The position numbers were made by a program, and so were the translations under genes. The notes beneath the pieces are model-generated. The model saw only the letters and a program-made list of their open reading frames with translations, made no database searches and was not told the DNA's origin. 64,000 nucleotides of DNA from Verrucomicrobiia bacterium (lineage in GTDB: Bacteria; Verrucomicrobiota; Verrucomicrobiia; Verrucomicrobiales; DEV007), in the NCBI GenBank assembly GCA_030427505.1, contig JAUICH010000001.1, forward strand, positions 620,001-684,000, given 5' to 3'. This document shows positions 25,385 through 33,068 of this stretch, one piece after another. The first letter of the stretch is position 1. Every line of letters starts with the position of its first letter.

Positions 25385-26020
25385 CCCAAGAGAAGCGTTC
25401 TCTCTCAGCTCACGTCACCGCAATTCCGAATCCCCTCCGCGATGGCGGTGTCCGCGAAGAGGTTTTTGACCACAGAGAGCACTGAGGACACAGAGGGAAT
25501 AAAGGAGGGCGTACGCCGCTCGTCCAATCTGTGCCATCTGAGATATCCGTGGTTGGAGAAATGGGTGAAGAAACAAACCGCCAGGACTCGTGGGCGTCAA
25601 CCTGAGTGACGTTCCCTGAACCCAATTTCTCTGTGACCTCCGTGCCCTTTGACTTCGCCTGGCTCCGTCTATCTCCGCTTCGCTTCGATTGTGGTTCCCA
25701 AGAGAAGCCTCCGCTTCTAGTCCAAGTCACCGTTACTAATAGGATCTTCCTAGACGAAGGTGTCCGCGAAGATGTTTTTGACCACAGAGAGCACAGAAGA
25801 CACAGAGGGAATAAAGGAGGGCGTACGCCGCTCATCTAATCTGTGGCATCTGAGATATCCGTGGTCGGAGAAATGGGTGTCGAAGCAAACCGGCCAGGAT
25901 TCGTGGGCGTCAACCTGGGTGACGCTCGCCTGACCCCAGTTTCTCTGTGACCTCCGTGCCCTTTGACTTCGCCTGGCTCCGTCTATCTCCGCTTCGCTTC
26001 GATTGTGGTTCCCAAGAGAA
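25384..26020. repeat. ~312-bp tandem duplication with ACCACAGAG repeats and a copied gene tail
   Basis: The segment from about 25384 to 25695 recurs at about 25696 to 26009, with homologous points 312 to 314 bases apart (for example GACCACAGAG at 25468 and 25780). A third partial copy continues into the 3' end of the flavoprotein gene. Each unit begins CCCAAGAGAAGC, runs through a decayed copy of that gene's tail, then ACCACAGAG and its inverted partners. The whole 25018-26030 gap holds no convincing gene. Confidence 0.85.
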
Positions 26021-26030
26021 GCGTTCGTTT

Positions 26031-27380
26031 TCACTCTGCGTAACCGCAACCAATTCCCTCCGCGAGAGCCGTGCCAGCGAGGTGGCCGGTGGTCCAGGCG
26101 GCCTGGAAATTGAAGCCGCCGGTGATGCCATCTATGTCGAGGACTTCGCCGGCGAAGTAGAGACCGGGCTGGAGCTTGCTCTCGCAGGTCTTCAGGTTCA
26201 CGTCTTTCAGCCGGACGCCGCCGCAGGTGACGAATTCTTCTTTGTTCAGGCTCTTGCCGGAAACGGTGTATGCGCCACGGCACAGCTCGTTCGCCAGTGA
26301 GGAGGCGAGGTTCTTGGGCAGGTTCGACCAGTTGTGGGTATCGGTAATGCCGGACTGTTCCACCAGGCGCACCCAGAGTCTCTTGGGCAGGCTGGTGAAG
26401 GGCGAGCGCGTGGCGACGCTGCGGGCGCCGTGGTCGTGGCGTTCTTTCTGGAAACGGTCGAGGACCGCCTCTGGCGTGGCGTCCGGACCCAGCCAGGAGA
26501 GTTCCAGGGGAAAGTGGTAGTCCCGGTCCGCAAGCTCGCGCGCGCCCCAGGCGGACAGGCGCAGGATGGCGGGCCCGCTGAGGCCCCAGTGCGTGATGAG
26601 CACCGGACCAGTGGCGGACAGCTTGGCGCCGGGAACGCGGACCGCCGCTCCTTCCACGGAGATGCCCTGGAGATCGTGGAGACGCGGATCGTCCGCGATG
26701 TGAAAAGTGAAGAGGGAGGGGACGGGTGGCTCCAGGGCATGCCCGAGGTCCTCAACCAACTTCCGGGCCGCGCCGCTACGGGTGCCGCCGGTGGCGATGA
26801 GAAGGTGGCGGACGAGGTATCTCCGTCCGTCCGTGGTGACGATCTCGAAGCGGGGCTCGCTGCCGGGGGAGGAGGAAGCCGCGGGCGAAAGAGAACGCGC
26901 GGAGGAGAGGCCCGTGCCTGTCTCCCAGGACACCCCCGCCTTCCGGGCGGCGGTGGTAAGGCAGTCGATGATGGTCTGGGAGTCGTCCGTGACGGGAAAC
27001 ATCCGGCCGTCCGCTTCCGTCTTCAGGGCGACGCCGTGGTCTTCAAACCACCGCACGGTATCTTCCGCCTGAAAACGGTGGAAGGGGCCGATGAGGCTGC
27101 GCTCGCCGCGCGGGTAGTGGGTAACGAGGGTCCTGGGATCCGTGCAGGCGTGGGTGACATTGCAGCGACCGCCGCCGGAAATCTTGACCTTACCCAGGAC
27201 GTGGGAACTATTCTCGAAAAGGCGGACGGAGAAATTTTCCGGTTGAACGCCCGAGGCTAGCAGGGCTTCCGCGCAAGTGATGGCGGCGAAAAATCCCGCC
27301 GCGCCGCCTCCCGCGATGGCGAGGTCCAGCGTTTCGGAATTGGAAGGAACAGAAGACGATTCAGGAGAGGCGTCGGCCAT
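26031..27380 (-). CDS. HI0933/BaiN-family NAD(P)/FAD-dependent oxidoreductase
   Basis: 449 aa from the ATG at 27380 (MADASPESS); the frame extends upstream but only as Arg/Pro-rich noise. Rossmann FAD motif LAIAGGGAAGFFAAI. Family signatures: LGKVKISGGGRCNVTHA, LLIATGGTRSG and the closing LYFAGEVLDIDGITGGFN. Members are poorly characterised flavoproteins; BaiN acts on bile-acid derivatives in gut clostridia, but most homologues lack a known substrate. Its 3' end borders, and was partly copied into, the tandem repeat at 25.4-26.0 kb. Confidence 0.88.
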   Translation of the reverse strand: MADASPESSSVPSNSETLDLAIAGGGAAGFFAAITCAEALLASGVQPENFSVRLFENSSHVLGKVKISGGGRCNVTHACTDPRTLVTHYPRGERSLIGPFHRFQAEDTVRWFEDHGVALKTEADGRMFPVTDDSQTIIDCLTTAARKAGVSWETGTGLSSARSLSPAASSSPGSEPRFEIVTTDGRRYLVRHLLIATGGTRSGAARKLVEDLGHALEPPVPSLFTFHIADDPRLHDLQGISVEGAAVRVPGAKLSATGPVLITHWGLSGPAILRLSAWGARELADRDYHFPLELSWLGPDATPEAVLDRFQKERHDHGARSVATRSPFTSLPKRLWVRLVEQSGITDTHNWSNLPKNLASSLANELCRGAYTVSGKSLNKEEFVTCGGVRLKDVNLKTCESKLQPGLYFAGEVLDIDGITGGFNFQAAWTTGHLAGTALAEGIGCGYAE

Positions 27381-27460
27381 GCGGCCTGAGGGTGCCGCTG
27401 AATTCCCTGAAGAGCAAGCGCCCAAAGCGCGGTGGTTGCCGGGCGGAATGCCCGGGAAGA

Positions 27461-28153
27461 CTAAAACCCGTCTTCGGTCACGATGCGGTCTTCGTCCGCG
27501 CCCAGGTTGAGGAGGGATTCCCGCACGTCTTCCACCATTTGCGGCGGGCCGCACACGTAGAACATCTGGCGGAGATCATCGATCTCGTCTTCCAGGAATG
27601 CCTCGTCGATCCGCCGGTTGTCGAAATCCGGGTGATCCTCCCGCGTCAGGGTGACGTGGAGGTCTTCGCCCAGCATTTCCTCCAGTTGGGTGCGCAGAAT
27701 GATGTCCCGCGAGGTCTCGTGAGACACGACTAGGCGGTTTCCCTCCAGCTCTCCGTCTGCGTGGAGTTTCCGGATGATGCCGATGAAGGGCGTGACTCCG
27801 GCGCCGCCCGCGATAAAGGTGCCGCGGCCGAAGTATTCGATGGCGCCGAAGGGTTCGCCCAGGCGGACCTCGTCCCCGGGCTGAAGTTTCAGCATCTGCT
27901 CGGTCACGCCGTCGCGTTCGACATAGGTCTTGATGTAGAATTCCAGTTCGGGCGCGTCCGGCAGGGAGGTAAAGGAAAAGGGACGGGTCTCGCCCTCCAC
28001 CGCGTCCAGAAACAGGCTCCACTCGGTGGCTTGACCGGGGCGGAAGCGATAGTTCTCCGGCCGGGTGAGAGTGAAATGACGGACATCGTGTGTCTCAATC
28101 CCGACCTCCCGGACGGTGCAGGTATGTTCCAGGGTTTCTAAGGTGGTGCTCAT
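27461..28153 (-). CDS. Ferredoxin/flavodoxin reductase-like FAD/NAD(P)-binding protein
   Basis: 230 aa. FAD-binding barrel with RPFSFTS (about 57-63), then the nucleotide-binding domain with GGAGVTPFIGIIRKL (about 115-130) and FYVCGPPQMVED (about 198-209). The C-terminal aromatic-type ending (EDGF) is typical of FNR-like enzymes without an attached ferredoxin domain. It moves electrons between NAD(P)H and a small carrier. The partner is not evident. It ends 80 bases before the HI0933-like gene and could be co-transcribed with it. Confidence 0.85.
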   Translation of the reverse strand: MSTTLETLEHTCTVREVGIETHDVRHFTLTRPENYRFRPGQATEWSLFLDAVEGETRPFSFTSLPDAPELEFYIKTYVERDGVTEQMLKLQPGDEVRLGEPFGAIEYFGRGTFIAGGAGVTPFIGIIRKLHADGELEGNRLVVSHETSRDIILRTQLEEMLGEDLHVTLTREDHPDFDNRRIDEAFLEDEIDDLRQMFYVCGPPQMVEDVRESLLNLGADEDRIVTEDGF

Positions 28154-28214
28154 GATGTAAGGTGGGTGTTTGGTGTAATTGTTAGTCTTTTGAGTCCTCC
28201 GGTGGGTAACAATA

Positions 28215-28238
28215 GTGCGCAGCCCGAAGACTGCGCAC
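28215..28238 (-). terminator. Candidate terminator after the DUF1328 gene
   Basis: GTGCGCAG and CTGCGCAC form a perfect 8-bp stem with an 8-base loop. On the minus strand it is followed by TATTGTT. It lies between the DUF1328 stop and the ferredoxin-reductase-like gene. Confidence 0.45.
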
Positions 28239-28297
28239 CACTGATAGGTTGGAGGGATGAAAGTGAAGCAATGAGCGGCCTATCGGGTGCGAGCCCT

Positions 28298-28459
28298 CTA
28301 GACCTTTCGTCTGCCGGTCACCAGGGAAATGACGAAGAGCACCAGGAAGATCAGGAAGCAGATCTTCGCAATACTAGCGGCGGTGCCTGCCAGTGTGCCA
28401 AAACCGAGAACGGCGGCAATCAAGGCGACGATTAGGAAGGTAATAGTGAGGCTTAACAT
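28298..28459 (-). CDS. DUF1328 (YtjA-like) small membrane protein
   Basis: 53 aa from an ATG at 28459 to a TAG at 28298. Two membrane helices are separated by a GTLAGTAAS loop: [19 protein letters not shown] and [18 protein letters not shown], ending in TGRRKV. This is the canonical DUF1328/YtjA pattern (A-x-x-x-x-LGFGG/T...AGxA...AKxxFxxFLxxFxxSL). It is found in many bacteria, often stress-associated, with unknown function. A hairpin follows its stop. Confidence 0.88.
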   Translation of the reverse strand: MLSLTITFLIVALIAAVLGFGTLAGTAASIAKICFLIFLVLFVISLVTGRRKV

Positions 28460-28498
28460 AGTTGTGTAGTTCCAGGTTTAAGAAGATTCGCAGTCAAT

Positions 28499-28795
28499 TT
28501 AATTAGCTGCGTTCTGATAGTGGTTACGTTGTCCTTCCGCTAATCGGTTTGTCTGATCTGAAGGAAACTCGATATAGGTCCTCGAGGGATAGGGGGATTC
28601 CCCAACGGGTGCTCCGGTGTATCTCTGGGGGGTGCCGGGATGCAATGAGATAGTCAATATTGTCGAGTTTTGTGTTTTTGGGCCGTTTCGGCTCGATCGT
28701 TTCGGAGAGTACATTTGCAAATGGGTATAGCTGATGGACGCGGAACGGTCTTTTTGGCCGGGGCCTTCGTTGCTCTTCAGCGGGTTATGATTCAC
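28499..28795 (-). CDS. Hypothetical protein, doubtful
   Basis: 98 aa from a GTG at 28795. The only support is an AGGAGG sequence 4 bases before the GTG. The protein is polar, with many Ser, Pro and Asn, and has no domain or homologue I recognise. The rest of 28460-28827 shows nothing else. Confidence 0.2.
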   Translation of the reverse strand: MNHNPLKSNEGPGQKDRSASISYTHLQMYSPKRSSRNGPKTQNSTILTISLHPGTPQRYTGAPVGESPYPSRTYIEFPSDQTNRLAEGQRNHYQNAAN

Positions 28796-28827
28796 ATAGC
28801 CTCCTTCCTCGCCAATTACCCCTCACT

Positions 28828-29035
28828 TCAAAATGGAGAACAGACCGGACCGGAAAGGAAGAAAAGAAAAGAGAACTCAGCGCCGCAAAGCGGCGAGTGC
28901 CTGGAGACGCGGCCCATTTTTCGCCTGGCTTTGTTCCCGCTCTCTCTATTGGGGGTAGGCCCAATGCCGCTCACGGCGCCTGGCCAGACAAAAAATGGCC
29001 TCGCGCCGCTCCGCCCCCAATTTGTCCACACTGCC
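28828..29035. mobile_element. MITE-like element, decayed copy
   Basis: About 80 percent identical to the element at 32856-33062 and in the same orientation. The right end is intact (CCAATTTGTCCACACTGCC followed by TA). The outer ~10 bases of the left end no longer match. The interior has the same hairpins (GCGCCGCAAAGCGGCG). Reading frames inside are not genes. Confidence 0.75.
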
Positions 29036-29122
29036 TAATGCAGTTGCCGCCCGTCCCCATGTAATTTGGGAAGGAGCGGCAAGCTGATTGAGGGGTTCTG
29101 GAGGATTCGGGGGGGCTGGAGA

Positions 29123-29623
29123 TTATCGCGGCCAGTTGCCCGTGTTGGGCTGGCCGAAGCGATCGAATCCGCGTTCGTTATAGCCCCAGAGGTTGTAGTT
29201 ATCGCCGTCGCGGTCTCGATGGCCCCAGCGATCGTCATGATCGCGGTCCCGGTCATGGTCCCAGTCCCGATCATTATCCCGGTTCCGGTCCCAATCGTGG
29301 CGGTCGCGGTCATTATGGTCGTCGTGGTCACGGCGGCCCCAGCGCCAACGGTGATCATCGTCATCGCGGCGGTCCCAGCGCCAACGGCGATCATCGTCAT
29401 CTTGGCGGTCCCAGCGGTCCCGGTCGTGATCGTGGCCGCGTTCCTGATTCCAATGGCGGTCCCGGTCATGATCGTGATCCTGATCCCGGTCACGGACTTC
29501 GATGACGGCGGCTCCTGGAGCGTAGGCATGAGGGCCCGGGGGATAGGTGGTGCAACTGGTAAAGCCCGCGACCGTGAAGCCGGCGGCGGCGGTGAAAAGC
29601 AATAGTTTGGAGGTAGTAGTCAT
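29123..29623 (-). CDS. Asp/Arg/His/Trp-rich lipoprotein-like protein
   Basis: 166 aa. The N-terminus (MTTTSKLLLFTAAAGFTVAG) is a lipoprotein signal with a probable lipobox at FTSC (C24). From about residue 45 to 150 the chain is almost only Asp, Arg, His and Trp with runs such as DHDHDRDRHW and DDDDRRWRWDRR. The last 25 residues return to ordinary composition (NLWGYNERGFDRFGQPN). His/Asp-rich tracts can bind divalent metals; that role here is inference. Long opposing frames on the plus strand are by-products of the repeats. Confidence 0.7.
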   Translation of the reverse strand: MTTTSKLLLFTAAAGFTVAGFTSCTTYPPGPHAYAPGAAVIEVRDRDQDHDHDRDRHWNQERGHDHDRDRWDRQDDDDRRWRWDRRDDDDHRWRWGRRDHDDHNDRDRHDWDRNRDNDRDWDHDRDRDHDDRWGHRDRDGDNYNLWGYNERGFDRFGQPNTGNWPR

Positions 29624-30156
29624 GGGTTCGGTGGGGTGAAACCAAGCCGTCGAAGGGACAGCCGGAGGGATGAGGGGCTGCGGCGATGTGTTTCGCGCTT
29701 TGTATAGATTACGCGCTCATTCGTGTAAGTGGATGAATAGGGGCTGTTCTCCCGGGAGTGATCTTTCTTGGCGTGCGTCTCTTTGGAGGGTTTTTGATTT
29801 GACTAAAAGAAATGACTTGACGTAATCTTAATCCCTCACTAGCCTGTGCCGTGAGCTGGGGATGTCTTTACTGGCTCGCCTGAGATTTGCCGGGTGGTTC
29901 TTATTAAAAGTGGGGTGATATCCAGGCTGATATCCGGCTGGGAGTTCAATGCTGTTGTCCGCGCGGCTTTGTATTTGGAGCCGGTTGGCCATCGCGAGCA
30001 AAGAAGATGGTGGACGGCTACCCAGCTCCCCCATGCCGTCCCGTTCATTTATCCATTGTCGGGAAGATTTATTCCTGAACCTAAGACCTGAGCGTTTCTG
30101 AAGTCTGAGCCAGAAGTTAACACTAACCAAAACGAAACAGCGGAACCGTCCAAAAG
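29624..30156. other. Gene-free stretch upstream of the AAA ATPase
   Basis: A+T-richer than its surroundings. It holds the probable promoters of the divergent lipoprotein and ATPase genes; TTGACT- and TTGACG-like hexamers near 29797 and 29817 have no good -10 partner. No repeat, RNA gene or convincing reading frame was seen. Confidence 0.4.
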
Positions 30157-31443
30157 ATGAAACAGCGCGATAACGAACCCCGTAAACCAACTGAAGCAGA
30201 AGCCGGTGCACGGACTCCGGCGCCCCGGACCCCTTCGCCTTCCTCCAAGAAGATTCACCTGGCCGGCCGCTGGGACGAGGCCTGGCTGAAAGAACACGAA
30301 GCCGCCCTCCAGCAGGCCCAGGTCCAGGCCCAGGCCCACCCTGACACGCTCACCAAAAATGCCAGTCCGGGTTCCCTATCCGCCAGTCCGGCTTCGGACC
30401 CGGACGGGCGGGTGGCGGACCCGGCTACGGCCCCGGACTTCCTGCGGCTGCTCACGCCCGGGGAGTGTTGCCAATGGACCGTGCCGGCGGACTACCTCTT
30501 GTGCGGGGACAATCACCTGACGCGCGGCGGCATCACCATCATCGCCGGGGTGCCCGGCTGCGGGAAAAGCCGGGCGCTCGTGTCCCTGGCCATCGCCGGG
30601 GCCACCGGGGCGGACTGGATGGGGCTGCCCACCCGGGCGCGCTTCCGCACCCTCATCATCCAGGCCGAAAACGGGCCTGCCCGGCTGAAGGCCGAGTTCA
30701 GCGACATCGGCCAGCCCGGAGGCGTGGACCTGGACGACTACGTGCGCATTACCCCGCCGCCGCGCTACGGCCTTCCCCTGCACGACGCGCATTTCCGCCG
30801 CGAACTGCGGGCGCATATCGAGGCCTTCCAGCCCGGCGCCGTCGGCTTTGACCCGTGGAACCGCATTGTCCTGGATGATAAGCAGAAGGACGTCCGCGCC
30901 GCCATCGACTGGATCCTCGAGTGCCTGCCCGAAGACCCCGCCGCCCGGCCCGCCGTCGTCATCGTGGCCCACCTGCGCAAGCGCGGCACCGGCGAAGGGC
31001 GCAGGCGCGGGCGCGACCTGCTGCCCGAGATCAGCGGCAGCGGCATGATCGGCAGCGCCGCCCGCAGCGCCTTCATCCTGGAGCCCGCCAGCCCCGACCC
31101 CGAAGACGACCGCGTGGTCTGGACCTGCGCCAAGAACAACGACGGCCAGGAAGGCCCCTCCACCGCCTGGCACCGCAGGAACGGCCTGTTCGCTCCGGTG
31201 GAAGGGTTTGATCTCGTGGGGTTTTTTGAGGGGGGCGGTGGTGAGGGATCACGCGCTCTGATCGAAGCGGAGGATGTGCGGGAGGTGTTAGAGGGTGGGG
31301 TGACCCGGAAAGTGGCCGTGGAACGTTTGTGTGAGGTGGTGGGCTGCGGTTCCACCGTGGCGTATGAGGCCCTGGCAGCCACGGGGAAATTCGCCGAGCA
31401 CATCGAGATCGCCCCCGGGCGCGTGCTGTACTGGAGACCGTGA
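30157..31443 (+). CDS. RepA-like AAA ATPase (AAA_25 family)
   Basis: 428 aa. Pro/Ala-rich N-terminus (1-95), then a RecA/DnaB-like hexameric ATPase core: Walker A GVPGCGKS (131-138), a strand LIIQAENGPARLKAEF typical of RepA-type proteins, Walker B-like AVGFDPWNRI, and VVIVAHLRKRG. The C-terminal 80 residues form a small helical domain. Such proteins occur in plasmid, phage and island replication modules as helicases or helicase loaders. No primase, integrase or origin is beside it. It lies between the lipoprotein and the restriction-modification genes in an accessory region. Confidence 0.75.
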   Translation: MKQRDNEPRKPTEAEAGARTPAPRTPSPSSKKIHLAGRWDEAWLKEHEAALQQAQVQAQAHPDTLTKNASPGSLSASPASDPDGRVADPATAPDFLRLLTPGECCQWTVPADYLLCGDNHLTRGGITIIAGVPGCGKSRALVSLAIAGATGADWMGLPTRARFRTLIIQAENGPARLKAEFSDIGQPGGVDLDDYVRITPPPRYGLPLHDAHFRRELRAHIEAFQPGAVGFDPWNRIVLDDKQKDVRAAIDWILECLPEDPAARPAVVIVAHLRKRGTGEGRRRGRDLLPEISGSGMIGSAARSAFILEPASPDPEDDRVVWTCAKNNDGQEGPSTAWHRRNGLFAPVEGFDLVGFFEGGGGEGSRALIEAEDVREVLEGGVTRKVAVERLCEVVGCGSTVAYEALAATGKFAEHIEIAPGRVLYWRP

Positions 31444-31570
31444 TCGAAAGCGTTTGGCCGATTTTCCGGCTTCCGTTTCCGGGAGATTCCCGCAGCGGAC
31501 CCCGGACGGAAAAAAATTCCGTCCGCCTCTCCCCCTGGAGGTTTTCCGGAAACGGAATCCGGAATCATCC
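31444..31570. repeat. REPIN-like double repeat upstream of the methyltransferase
   Basis: Two inverted REP-like halves meet at the hairpin CGGACGGAA-AAAAA-TTCCGTCCG. The left half carries TTTCCGGCTTCCGTTTCCGG. The right half carries CCCCCTGGAGG followed by CCGGAAACGGAATCCGGAA. A single half recurs at 34171-34246. It is noncoding. Confidence 0.7.
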
Positions 31571-31630
31571 CTGAGTTCCATCTTTTCAATGGAAGAGATC
31601 TTAAATACAACTTAATAGCCTTTTAACGTC

Positions 31631-31658
31631 TTGACGGGTTAACTTGTTCCCCTATTCT
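31631..31658 (+). promoter_or_regulatory. Candidate promoter of the methyltransferase gene
   Basis: TTGACG (31631-31636) and TATTCT (31653-31658) are 16 bases apart, just before the ATG at 31672. The predicted transcript would have a leader of only a few bases. Confidence 0.5.
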
Positions 31659-31671
31659 GGGTGATATTCAA

Positions 31672-32856
31672 ATGAACACCAATGGGGGCAGAAATTCGAA
31701 ACGTCTTCACTCTCTTGAGCTTTTCACGGGAGCGGGTGGTTTAGCCATCGCGACCCACCACGCCGGGTTCCGTCACCGGGGACTTTTCGAGTGGAACCGG
31801 AACGCCTGTCAGACGCTGCGCGAAAACGCCGCCAAGAATGTGCTTCCGGGCATTAAATCCTGGGACATCCATGAGGGGGACGTGCGTCCGGTGGACTTTG
31901 CGTCGTACGGAGAGGTGGATCTCATCGCGGGCGGGCCGCCGTGTCAGCCTTTCAGCATCGGTGGGAAACACCGGGGCATGGAGGATGGCCGGGACATGAT
32001 CCCGCAATTTATCCGCGCGGTGCGGGAGACGCTGCCCAAGGCCTTTATCATGGAGAACGTGAAGGGCCTGACCCGCCAGTCCTTCCTGAACTACTTCAAA
32101 TACACCGAGCTTCAGCTCAAGTATCCAGCGGTTTCCCGGCAGCCGTCCGAGAGCTGGATGGATCACCTGGCGCGGCTGGAGAAAGTATATACCGGCAAAA
32201 AGCAGCCCGAGATTCGCTATAAAGTGTTGTACCGCGTTCTGAACTCCGCGAACTTTGGCGTGGCGCAAACTCGCGAGCGGATTTTCTTGGTGGGTTTTCG
32301 TTCGGACATTTCCGCGAAGTGGAGTTTCCCTGATGCCACCCACACTCTGGACCGGCTGCTCTTCGATCAATGGGTCACTGGCGACTACTGGGAGCGCCAC
32401 GGCCTGCGCCAGCCAGCGGGTCCGCCGAAGCGTTTCGAAAGCCGGGTTCGCCGGCTTCGGGACTGGCTGCCCACGAATGAAAAACCCTGGAGAACGATCC
32501 GGGACGCGATTCGCGATCTTCCCGAGCCCGCGACCGGGCCGTGCCTGGATGATCCCTTTAACCACCGCGTCCAGCCAGGGGCGCGGGCCTACAAGGGCCA
32601 CACCGGCAGCCCCATCGACCTGCCGTCCAAAACGCTGAAGGCGGGCGACCACGGCGTGCCCGGTGGAGAGAACATGATCGCTTTTCCCGACGAGAGCGTT
32701 CGTTACCTGACGGTCAGGGAGGCTGCCCGGGTCCAGTCCTTTCCCGATCAATGGCATTTCGACGGCGCCTGGACGGAGATCATGCGCCAGTTGGGCAACG
32801 CGGTTCCGGTTGACCTTGCGCGAGTGGTGGCTTCGAGTGTAGCGTCGAAGCTTTAG
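31672..32856 (+). CDS. DNA (cytosine-5-)-methyltransferase of a type II system
   Basis: 394 aa. All core C5-methylase motifs are in order: I (LELFTGAGGLA, about 15-25), IV (GGPPCQPFS with nucleophile C91), VI (MENVKG), VIII (QTRERIF), IX (TVREAARVQSFPD) and X (RQLGNAVPV). The target-recognition region lies between VIII and IX. The next gene is an Eco29kI-type nuclease, so recognition of CCGCGG is plausible but inferred. Its stop codon TAG coincides with the left end of the inserted element at 32856. Confidence 0.93.
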   Translation: MNTNGGRNSKRLHSLELFTGAGGLAIATHHAGFRHRGLFEWNRNACQTLRENAAKNVLPGIKSWDIHEGDVRPVDFASYGEVDLIAGGPPCQPFSIGGKHRGMEDGRDMIPQFIRAVRETLPKAFIMENVKGLTRQSFLNYFKYTELQLKYPAVSRQPSESWMDHLARLEKVYTGKKQPEIRYKVLYRVLNSANFGVAQTRERIFLVGFRSDISAKWSFPDATHTLDRLLFDQWVTGDYWERHGLRQPAGPPKRFESRVRRLRDWLPTNEKPWRTIRDAIRDLPEPATGPCLDDPFNHRVQPGARAYKGHTGSPIDLPSKTLKAGDHGVPGGENMIAFPDESVRYLTVREAARVQSFPDQWHFDGAWTEIMRQLGNAVPVDLARVVASSVASKL

Positions 32857-33062
32857 GCAGCGTGGACAAATTGGAGAACGGACCGGAAATGAAGAAAGGG
32901 AACTCAGCGCCGCGAAGCGGCGAGTACCTGGAGACGCGGCCCATTTTTCGCCTGGCTTTGTTCCCGCTCACTCTATTGGGGGTAGGCCCAATGCCGTTCA
33001 CGGCGCCTTGCCAGACAAAAAATGCTCTCGCGCCGGTCCGCCCCCAATTTGTCCACACTGCC
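32856..33062. mobile_element. 207-bp MITE-like element inserted between methyltransferase and restriction genes
   Basis: Terminal inverted repeats of about 30 bases: the left end GGCAGCGTGGACAAATTGG and the reverse complement of the right end, GGCAGTGTGGACAAATTGG, continue with matching CGGACCGG. TA flanks both sides, as expected from a TA-target (Tc1/mariner-IS630 type) insertion. The inside has short hairpins and no gene. Removing it with one TA restores TAGAGCATG, that is, the methylase stop 3 bases before the nuclease ATG. Confidence 0.85.
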
Positions 33063-33068
33063 TAGAGC

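Noticed and set aside
25165-25389. Short open frames in the repeat region 25.0-26.0 kb
   Set aside because: They are made of repeat sequence, recur in tandem copies in changed frames, and carry no motif.
28828-29031. Small minus-strand frame inside the MITE-like copy
   Set aside because: A related frame exists in the other copy, but it is Arg/Trp-rich, follows the element's inverted repeats, has no ribosome-binding site and changes length between copies.
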